Assembly: GCA_014529385.2 (NCBI GenBank)
Contig: CM043962.1
Coordinates: 53,341,905-53,405,904, forward strand
DNA: 64,000 nucleotides
Source: Adiantum capillus-veneris
Lineage: Eukaryota; Streptophyta; Polypodiopsida; Polypodiales; Pteridaceae
Direction of reading: 5' to 3'
Shown here: positions 56,994-64,000 of the stretch, piece after piece
Layout of the letters: every line of letters starts with the position of its first letter
Position numbering within the stretch: the stretch's first letter is position 1
Made by a program: the position numbers and the translations under genes
Notes under the pieces: generated by a model
The model's database searches: none
Seen by the model: only the letters and a program-made list of their open reading frames with translations
Told to the model about the DNA's origin: nothing

Positions 56994-57210
56994 TGTTGGG
57001 ATTAAAGCCCAAGTGGCCTCTTATGCGGATATGGCCGGCCGCCCGCCTAACTCACTTACCTCTAACTCTTTGTATATACTAACTTATTCTTTGTGAATAC
57101 TAAGGATTTGGGAGATAACCCTTCTAACAGTTCTCTGCGTACTGTGTACTGTGTAAGCTCACTGTGTGTGTGTGTGAGAGAGTCGACCCACGCTCCGCTC
57201 TGCGACTTCA
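56994..57210 (+). repeat. copia-3 5' LTR
   Basis: TGTTGGGATT to GACTTCA, 217 bp. Contains a short (TG)7 run where the other LTR has (TG)6, the result of one base change. Confidence 0.96.
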
Positions 57211-57212
57211 AT

Positions 57213-57224
57213 TGGTATCAGAGC
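57213..57224 (+). other. primer-binding site, copia-3
   Basis: TGGTATCAGAGC, two bases after the LTR; exact initiator tRNA-Met primer site. Confidence 0.93.
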
Positions 57225-57587
57225 CTTGGTTCAGTGCGGATTTGCGCAATCGCGCGCGCGCGCACTTTTTCGGCAGATTCTGGATCCGGAGTTCGAAAAT
57301 TCACACTCGGCGTTCCGAGAGCGTTTCCAGCAGGTGACCTGAGGTTTTACCCCCCTTTCGAAGCCGTTTATGCCCTTAGAATTTCGTTCTGAGCACTACA
57401 ACAGAAGATAGATTTCAGCCGCAAAGAAATCCGTCTTGTGTAGATTGGCAAGCAGGAGGAGGTCGACATCAATATCGACATCGACATACATCACTTATTC
57501 GTCTTCAGAGCATCATCTATAGACCAGAGGCCAGTTTACAGGGGAAACTCTGCCGGATTTTTCTCAGGAGTAAACAGTTTGGCAGAT
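57225..57587 (+). other. copia-3 leader
   Basis: About 360 bases; includes an (GC)-rich CGCGCGCGCGCG run near 57253. No ORF of note. Confidence 0.6.
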
Positions 57588-60500
57588 ATGGCATCTTCTC
57601 AAAGTGAGACTCTTTACAACATAAAGAAGCTGGATGGCACAAACTTTCCATTCTGGAAGAAGCAGATTTGGCAGGTTTTGGTGCAGAAAAAACAAGTGAA
57701 GCCACTGAAGCTCAAAGGGGAGAGACCAGAAGGTATGGCTGAAGATGAGTGTGAAGAGCTTGACGAGTTAGCTTGTTCCACAATCATGCTGACACTGGCA
57801 GAAAATGTTTACTTCAATGTAGCAGAAGAGACTACAGCGTATGGCGTACGGCAAAAGCTATGTGGTATGTATGAGAAACAAAGTGCTGCTTCTCAGATTT
57901 ACTGGCTCAAGAAATTGGTGGATTTGAAGATGAAGGAAGGGACAACCATGTCAAATCATCTGAATGAATTTCACACAATTTTCAGCCAGTTAACAACACA
58001 GGAGATAGTCTTTCCAGATTCAGTGAAGGCTATGTTTCTCTTAATCACTTTGCCAGACAGTTGGGATACTTTTCGTACAACGTTAAGTAATTCTGTTGTG
58101 CCAGAAGGTCTTACAAGTGCCAATGTAGAAGGAAGCTTGCTCACAGAGGAAGTAAACAGGAAGAACATTGACAAAGGCAAAGGCAATAGCGCTTTGGTCG
58201 TTCGAGGGAGACAACAGTTTAAAGAAAAGAAGGGTAAGAAGGCACAAAACCGAAGTAAGTCTCGTGATTCGAAGTCAAAGGATGACATAGAATGCTACCA
58301 TTGTGGCAAGAAGGGTCACATGAAGCGAGACTGTACGAAGTGGAAACAAGAAAAAGGCAAAACAAAGAGTTCTGAGCAAGATGAAAAGAAGAGTTCAGTG
58401 AAGATTGAAGAGGTGAATGTCACAAGATCTGGTTCAGATAGTGATTCTGGTATAGCAGCTGGTGACATCTTCCTTACAAGCAATCTTGATTCTGTTTTCT
58501 TGACTGCAGAGGATGGACATGCTATGAGTGATTGGATTATCGACTCAGGGGCATCTTTACATGTTTCTCCGCACAAAGAGTGGTTTACATCATATGTGGC
58601 TACTAAAGATTATGTCAAACTTGGCAATGAGCAGGTTTGTGACATACTTGGAGTGGGAGATGTGCAGTTGAAGTTTCAGAATGGCTCTTCTTTATGGCTC
58701 AAGAATGTCAGACATGTTCCAGCAATCCGAAAGAGCTTGATTAGTACAAGGAAGTTGGATGATGCGGGTTATGTGACAATTTTTGGGAACAGCGCTTGGA
58801 AGATCTCCAAAGGTTCGATGACTATAGCACATGGCAGCAAGTCAGGAACTCTGTACACTTTACATGTTTCAGAGGTTAAAAACCATGTAATTAATGTGAT
58901 TGAGCAGCCAAGTGTGTCACTGTGGCATCGTAGGTTGGGACATATGTCAAAAAGAGGAATGGAAATACTTTCTCATTATGGTTATTTGCCTGGGTTTTCA
59001 TTTCAAGATTTCGAGTTTTGTGAGCATTGTGTTTATGGTAAACAAACACAGGAACCGCACAGATCAAAGAGGAATCGTAGGGACGAACGGTTAGCTCTTG
59101 TACACAGTGATCTATGCGGACCAATGCCTAGTTTGTCACTAGGGGGAGCAACGTACTTTTGTACATTCATAGATGACTATTCTCGCAAAGTATGGGTTTA
59201 CTTCTTGAAGCACAAGGATGAGGTGCTCAAGGTCTTTAAGACATTCTTGCAGCTGGTGGAGAATCAGAGTGGTCAGAAGCTGAAGTGCTTGAGAACTGAC
59301 AATGGTGGAGAGTACGTTTCCAAAGCTTTTCAAGACTTTTGTGAAACAAAAGGGATTAAGCGGGAACTTACTGCACCATATAATCCTTCACAGAATGGGG
59401 TTGCAGAACGTATGAATAGGACCATACAAGAGAAGGTCAGAAGCATGTTGTCAAATGCTGAGTTGCCTAATGGATTTTGGGCGGAAGCAGTGGCTACAGC
59501 AGTCCATTTGATCAACAGGTCTCCTAGTAGGGTTCTGGATAAGAGTGCAGTGGCTGAGATGCTATGGACAGGCAAGGCACCTTCGTATAAGCATCTCAGA
59601 GTCTTTGGTTGTGAAGCTTATAGCCATATTCCTAAGGAGTTCAGAAATAAGTTAGAACCAAAGAGCAAGACGTGTATATTTCTTGGCTACGGAGAATCGG
59701 GCGAGATGGGTTACCGGCTTTGGGATCCTGAGTCCAGAAAGCTTATTCGTAGCAATGATGTGCATTTCAATGAAGCCAAGTTTCACGCTAAGCCAGAGAA
59801 GACAGAGGAGATCAGAAGAGTTGTCTTCAGGGAAGATGGACCTAGTCTTCAGGATCAGGAACAGCCTATATTGGCTAGAGAGGCAGAATCAGTTGTGGTG
59901 AGACGTTCTGAGCGTGTCTCCAAACCACCTGATCGTTATGTGCCATCTCTAAATTATGTCATGCTCACAGATTGCGGAGAACCATCTTGTTACAAGGAAG
60001 CATTACAAGTGGTTGACTCGAAAAAATGGCAGTTGGCCATGCAGTCAGAGATGACAGCTCTTCATAAAAACCAGACATGGAAGTTGGTTAAATTACCACA
60101 GGGCAAAAAGGCTCTACCTTGTAAATGGGTTTACAGGTATAAGATCACCGCTCATGATAGTCAGCCAAAGTACAAAGCAAGGCTTGTTGCCAAGGGCTTT
60201 AAGCAAGAACAAGGCATTGACTTTGATGAAGTCTTCTCTCCAGTGGTCAAGATGACTACATTGAGATGCTTTCTTGCATTGGTTGCTATATTGGATTTGG
60301 TGTTGCACCAAATGGATGTCAAGACAACGTTCTTGCATGGTGATTTAGATGTGGAAATTTACATGCAGCAGCCAGAAGGGTTTGTTGAGAAAGGCATGGA
60401 ACATTTGGTATGCCAGTTGTTAAAGAGTCTTTATGGCTTAAAACAATCACCGAGGGCATGGTACCATAAGTTCCACCAGTTTATGCTTTCTCAAGGCTAC

Positions 60501-61532
60501 AAACGTAGTGAGTTCGATCACTGTCTATATACAAAGAAGGCTAAGGATGGCAGTTGGCTGATCCTTATTTTGTATGTGGATGACATGTTGATTGCTGGCA
60601 AACACTTGGAAGAAATTTCAGCTTTGAAGTCAAAGATGGCAAAATCGTTTGACATGAAAGACATGGGTGAGGCAAGTCATATACTTGGTATGCGCATTGA
60701 GAGAGACAGATCAAAGAAGTTGATTTGGTTATCTCAAACACAGTATATTGACAAGGTTTTGCAACGTTTCAATATGGAGAAGGGAAAGGCATTGAGTGTT
60801 CCATTGCCACCATATGTGAAACTTAGCAAACAAGATTGTCCTGTGTCTGAGGAAGAAAAGGCTGAAATGGATAAGATTCCATATGCGTCTGCAGTGGGTA
60901 GTTTGATGTATGCAATGATTGCTACACGTCTGGATATTGCATTTGCAGTGGGAGTGGTTAGCAGATATATGTCAAATCCCAGCAAGAAACATTGGGAGGC
61001 AGTGAAAGGTATCATGAGATACTTAAAACATACAAAGAGTATGCGCATATGCTATGGTAGTCAGGATTTGAGTGTCAGAGGATACACTGACTCAGATTAT
61101 GCAGGAGACTTGGATAAGAGGAGATCTACATCAGGCTATGTCTTTACATTGGATGGAGGTGCCATATCATGGCGATCTCGATTACAAGATTGTGTTACGC
61201 AGTCTACTACAGAAGCTGAGTATGTTGCAGCAAATGAGGCATGCAAAGAAGCTATTTGGCTTGGTAGATTGGTTGCAGACTTGGGAATCAAAGTAGATAT
61301 GCCAGAGTTATATTGTGATAGTCAAAGTGCTATACAATTGGCAAAGAATCCAGTGTTCCATTCGAAGACTAAGCATATTGATGTCAAATATCACTTCATT
61401 AGGGAAGTACTTGAAGACAAGCAGATACAACTGCTGAAGATCCACACCAAGGACAATCCTGGTGATCTACTCACAAAGGGACTTCCAGGAGAGGGCTTTG
61501 TGCATTGTCGTGAGTTATTGGGCATTGGATAG
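57588..61532 (+). CDS. copia-3 Gag-Pol polyprotein, intact
   Basis: ATG 57588-57590 (MASSQSETLYNIKKLDGTNF) to TAG 61530-61532, 1,314 residues with no stop or shift. A reading frame extends three codons upstream through a TTG, but ATG is the sensible start. Domains in order: UBN2 gag (about 10-210); zinc knuckle CYHCGKKGHMKRDC (about 236); retropepsin IIDSGASLHVS (about 319); pre-integrase WHRRLGHMSKRG with CEHCVYGKQ (about 445-480); integrase with D in HSDLCGP, D in RTDNGGEYV and E in QNGVAERMNR (about 507, 571, 607); RT with QMDVKTTFLHGDL, LYGLKQSPRAWYHKF and YVDDMLIAG (about 998); RNase H with TDSDYAGDLDKRRSTSGY, TTEAEYVAA and CDSQSAIQLA (about 1168-1245). All catalytic residues are present. 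Expressed as one protein cleaved by its own protease. Confidence 0.97.
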   Translation: MASSQSETLYNIKKLDGTNFPFWKKQIWQVLVQKKQVKPLKLKGERPEGMAEDECEELDELACSTIMLTLAENVYFNVAEETTAYGVRQKLCGMYEKQSAASQIYWLKKLVDLKMKEGTTMSNHLNEFHTIFSQLTTQEIVFPDSVKAMFLLITLPDSWDTFRTTLSNSVVPEGLTSANVEGSLLTEEVNRKNIDKGKGNSALVVRGRQQFKEKKGKKAQNRSKSRDSKSKDDIECYHCGKKGHMKRDCTKWKQEKGKTKSSEQDEKKSSVKIEEVNVTRSGSDSDSGIAAGDIFLTSNLDSVFLTAEDGHAMSDWIIDSGASLHVSPHKEWFTSYVATKDYVKLGNEQVCDILGVGDVQLKFQNGSSLWLKNVRHVPAIRKSLISTRKLDDAGYVTIFGNSAWKISKGSMTIAHGSKSGTLYTLHVSEVKNHVINVIEQPSVSLWHRRLGHMSKRGMEILSHYGYLPGFSFQDFEFCEHCVYGKQTQEPHRSKRNRRDERLALVHSDLCGPMPSLSLGGATYFCTFIDDYSRKVWVYFLKHKDEVLKVFKTFLQLVENQSGQKLKCLRTDNGGEYVSKAFQDFCETKGIKRELTAPYNPSQNGVAERMNRTIQEKVRSMLSNAELPNGFWAEAVATAVHLINRSPSRVLDKSAVAEMLWTGKAPSYKHLRVFGCEAYSHIPKEFRNKLEPKSKTCIFLGYGESGEMGYRLWDPESRKLIRSNDVHFNEAKFHAKPEKTEEIRRVVFREDGPSLQDQEQPILAREAESVVVRRSERVSKPPDRYVPSLNYVMLTDCGEPSCYKEALQVVDSKKWQLAMQSEMTALHKNQTWKLVKLPQGKKALPCKWVYRYKITAHDSQPKYKARLVAKGFKQEQGIDFDEVFSPVVKMTTLRCFLALVAILDLVLHQMDVKTTFLHGDLDVEIYMQQPEGFVEKGMEHLVCQLLKSLYGLKQSPRAWYHKFHQFMLSQGYKRSEFDHCLYTKKAKDGSWLILILYVDDMLIAGKHLEEISALKSKMAKSFDMKDMGEASHILGMRIERDRSKKLIWLSQTQYIDKVLQRFNMEKGKALSVPLPPYVKLSKQDCPVSEEEKAEMDKIPYASAVGSLMYAMIATRLDIAFAVGVVSRYMSNPSKKHWEAVKGIMRYLKHTKSMRICYGSQDLSVRGYTDSDYAGDLDKRRSTSGYVFTLDGGAISWRSRLQDCVTQSTTEAEYVAANEACKEAIWLGRLVADLGIKVDMPELYCDSQSAIQLAKNPVFHSKTKHIDVKYHFIREVLEDKQIQLLKIHTKDNPGDLLTKGLPGEGFVHCRELLGIG

Positions 61533-61616
61533 ATGGCAGCCATGTAAATCTTTGTACATTTATGTTCATAGATTTATAGTTACTTAAAGTGCCACATTGG
61601 ACTTTAAGTGGGAGGT
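61533..61616 (+). other. copia-3 3' UTR and polypurine tract
   Basis: 84 bases ending in AAGTGGGAGGT, the likely plus-strand primer. Confidence 0.75.
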
Positions 61617-61833
61617 TGTTGGGATTAAAGCCCAAGTGGCCTCTTATGCGGATATGGCCGGCCGCCCGCCTAACTCACTTACCTCTAACTCTTTGTATAT
61701 ACTAACTTATTCTTTGTGAATACTAAGGATTTGGGAGATAACCCTTCTAACAGTTCTCTGCGTACTGTGTACTGTGTAAGCTCACTGTGTGTGTGTGAGA
61801 GAGAGTCGACCCACGCTCCGCTCCGCGACTTCA
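61617..61833 (+). repeat. copia-3 3' LTR
   Basis: 217 bp, nearly identical to the 5' LTR, followed by the duplicated GATGC. Confidence 0.96.
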
Positions 61834-63534
61834 GATGCTAGAGTGAAAAGGAGTGACCCAGGACCGCGCAGATCTAATAGAGTCAGAAATCCAGTTCAGA
61901 AATTGACTTATGATGGATATCTAGCACATCACCAAGCCTACATGGCTAAGGTGATACAAGATGTGGAGCCCACATGTTTTGAGGATGCAGTTGGAAATGT
62001 GCATTGGGATGATGCAATGAATGAAGAGATGGATGCATTGGAAGCAAACGACACATGGGAGTTGGTGCCATTGCCAAGTGGCAAGAAAGCTATTGGCTGT
62101 AAATGGGTGTATAAAACCAAGCATAAGGATGATGGTAACATTGAGCGTCGCAAGGCAAGGCTGGTCGCAAAGGGTTATGCACAAACGTATGGCATAGACT
62201 ATGAGGAGACCTTTGCTCTAGTGGTAAAGATGACGACTGTGAGAGCTGTCATAGTAGTGGCTGCATCTAAAGGATGGATTATGCATCAAATGGATGTAAA
62301 GAATGCCTTCTTGAATGGTGAGTTGCAAGAGGAAGTGTATATGGATCAGCCACCTGGTTATGTCGATCCAGGTTACCCAGATTATGTATGCACACTTCTC
62401 AAAGCTTTGTATGGTTTGAAGCAGGGCTCTAGAGCATGGTATGACAGGATTGCCAAGTATCTTGTCAGTATTGGTTTTAGGAGAGCTCATGCTGATCATT
62501 CACTCTATGTACGTGAGAGTGATGTGGGGATTGTGGTCATTACCATATATGTAGATGACTTTATTATTGTTGGTGACAATGCTATGGAGATTGACCATGT
62601 GAAGGGTCTTCTCAAACAGGAGTTTGAAATGAAAGATTTAGGCGAGTTGCGCTACTTTCTTGGCATTGAGGTGATCACGACTCCAGAGGGTGTATGGCTA
62701 TCACAGAGACAGTATGCTTTGGACATGTTGTCAAAGTATGGTATGGCTGATTGTAAGCCAATTTCTATTCCCTTGGATGTGAATGCAAAGCTGAGTGCAG
62801 AGAAGGGTGATGTTGTTGAGGATGTCAACATGTACAGGAAGATTGTGGGTAGTCTAATCTACTTGACTATCACGAGGCCAGACTTGAGCTACAGAGTAGG
62901 CTTGGAGAGTCAGTTCATGCAGCTTCCGAGGAAGCCACATTTGGATGGAGTACGACGCATACTTAGGTATGTGCAAGGTACTCTTGACTATGCATTGTTC
63001 TATGCAGCAGATGCACCATTAGCATTGTATGGGTATACAGATGCAAATTGGGCAGGTATCATTGTTGATAAGAGATCTACGAGTGGCTTCATGTTCTCTT
63101 TTGGGAGTTCTGTTGTTACTTAGAGCAGCAAAAAGCAGCCTACAATTGCTTTATCGAGCACAGAGGCCGAGTACAGAGGTGCAGCAGTTGCGGCGTGCGA
63201 GGTATCTTGGCTACGCACATTAATTGAGGACTTGGGAGTGTAGGTGGACCAGCAAATTTTCATCCATTGTGACAACCTCACCAGCATGCAGTTGGCTAGG
63301 AACACAATGTTCCATGCCAGGACCAAACACATAGAGGTCCATTACCACTACGTTCGAGAGCGAGTGTTGGCGGGCGACATCGACTTGGTCTACGTCAGCA
63401 CACAGAAGCAGATAGAGGATATCTTTACCAAGGCCCTCGGAGCTGAGAAGCTTCGATGTTTTCGGACTATGCTTAGACTCTGCGACATGCAGAGCTCGAG
63501 GGGGAGTGTTGAGATGTCGAGCTCTACACCTTGA
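61834..63534 (+). pseudogene. copia-2 reverse transcriptase and RNase H
   Basis: Resumes the copia-2 frame after the nested insertion: DARVKRSDPG, then RT with KKAIGCKWVYKTKHKDDG, KARLVAKGYAQ, QMDVKNAFLNGELQEEVYM, ALYGLKQGSRAWYDR and catalytic YVDDFIIVG (about 62550). RNase H: YTDANWAGIIVDKRSTSG, a TAG at 63121-63123 (Trp expected before SSKKQPT), STEAEYRGAA, a TAG at 63241-63243, then HCDNLTSMQLARN and HIEVHYHYVRE. It ends at TGA 63532-63534 just inside the 3' LTR. Catalytic acids are kept, and the stops fit G-to-A or C-to-T changes. Confidence 0.93.
63498..63506 (+). other. copia-2 polypurine tract
   Basis: GAGGGGGAG directly before the 3' LTR. Confidence 0.8.
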
Positions 63535-63828
63535 GCTAGCATCCACTACGGGTCTTGGCCGCTTACGGCATTTACTCACTGACGCGTTAGGTGACCGACA
63601 CGGAGGATCTTTGCCAGTGATTCTACAGCTGGACTACACTTATAGTGCCAGCCTAGTACGCTTCTAGTGAGTTCACACTTAGTGACCGCATGTACATATG
63701 TGCTACTTTTCAGCTTTAGCACTTAGTCATTTTGTACTCTCTTTTCTGTGAAGAAGAAGAAGAAGCTTTCCATCTCTGTGTGCTTTGTGCTTGTCTTGTG
63801 TAGCTCTCTTGCATCCTCATTCTTTACA
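63507..63828 (+). repeat. copia-2 3' LTR
   Basis: 322 bp, TGTTGAGATG to TTTACA; followed by GTTAG. Confidence 0.95.
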
Positions 63829-64000
63829 GTTAGCAGCAAGCTAACTCGGATATCATTTTTCAGAGCTTTCATTGTAAATAAATTTATTCTTTTGATGAAT
63901 TGAGAATATTGTGACTCCTAATTTCTAGATAAACATTGTAATTGATGAGCCGGGGCTACAAGCTTTCAGATTGTATCTTTAGTTAGAGCTCCCAGATTAT
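63829..64000. other. right flank of copia-2
   Basis: Begins with the duplicated GTTAG. AT-rich, nothing recognised. Confidence 0.5.

Larger units (their letters stand above)
56994..61833 (+). mobile_element. Ty1/copia retrotransposon copia-3, intact, recently inserted
   Basis: LTRs of 217 bp (56994-57210 and 61617-61833) differ at two positions. The duplication GATGC flanks it (56989-56993 and 61834-61838). It has an exact primer site, a single open gag-pol frame, and a purine-rich tract before the 3' LTR. Total 4,840 bp. It is inserted in the same orientation as copia-2. All features needed for autonomous movement are visible. Confidence 0.96.
53705..63828 (+). mobile_element. Ty1/copia retrotransposon copia-2, complete but degenerate, carrying nested copia-3
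   Basis: LTRs of 322 bp (53705-54026 and 63507-63828) are flanked by the duplication GTTAG (53700-53704 and 63829-63833). Primer site, gag, protease, integrase, RT, RNase H and polypurine tract are all present. The frame carries four stops, and copia-3 (56994-61833) is inserted between integrase and RT. Without copia-3 the element is about 5.3 kb. The LTRs differ at about a dozen positions. Confidence 0.95.

Overview
The window is plant nuclear DNA made almost entirely of transposable elements. I see no intact host protein gene, no rRNA or tRNA gene and no CRISPR array. The families are Ty1/copia and Ty3/gypsy with initiator-tRNA-Met-type primer sites, an En/Spm (CACTA) transposon with plant-type transposase genes, plant L1-like LINEs with a DUF4283-type ORF1, and a captured plant heavy-metal-associated (HMA/HIPP) gene fragment. 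Together they point to a land plant with a large repeat-rich genome. A fern, lycophyte, moss or conifer is my guess; the sequence does not settle it. Codes below: LTR = long terminal repeat, TSD = target-site duplication, TIR = terminal inverted repeat.

Layout. (1) 1-4251: the 5' part of a minus-strand copia element (RT, integrase, protease, gag, leader, 5' LTR), broken by three in-frame stops. (2) 4252-5186: flanking DNA with a possible promoter and a small ORF interrupted by the next insertion. (3) 5187-20069: an old plus-strand chromodomain-type gypsy element with 1.5-1.6 kb LTRs. A 6,192-bp CACTA transposon (6780-12971) sits inside its 5' LTR with a clean 3-bp TSD. The CACTA carries an intact TNPA-like (Transposase_24) gene, a TNP2-type transposase gene that stops after exon 3, arrays of a GCGTCGCTAT motif at both ends, and the HMA fragment. 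(4) 20070-26460: AT-rich DNA with one complete TTAA-flanked terminal-inverted-repeat element (20800-22134), a truncated sister copy (24361-25670) and a degenerate minisatellite. (5) 26461-27600: a G20 run and very long GA/GT microsatellites.

(6) 27633-38528: a 2.5-kb direct repeat, each copy holding the same decayed gene with an HGKG..DG.G..KR signature, flanking a minus-strand L1-type LINE. (7) 38529-53704: decayed retroelement remains, namely a second LINE endonuclease fragment, three minus-strand gypsy pol remnants and one plus-strand gypsy protease fragment. (8) 53705-63828: a complete copia element with TSD GTTAG. It is interrupted between integrase and RT by a younger copia (56994-61833, TSD GATGC) whose LTRs differ at two positions and whose 1,314-codon gag-pol frame is fully open. 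That inner element is the only clearly intact autonomous unit in the window.

How the parts relate. The two copia elements of the last block form a datable nest, and the gypsy plus CACTA pair forms another, because each older LTR or reading frame gives the empty site of the younger insertion. Nonsense codons in the older copies are mostly those produced by C-to-T or G-to-A change (CAG to TAG, CAA to TAA, TGG to TGA/TAG), as expected from cytosine methylation and deamination of silenced elements.
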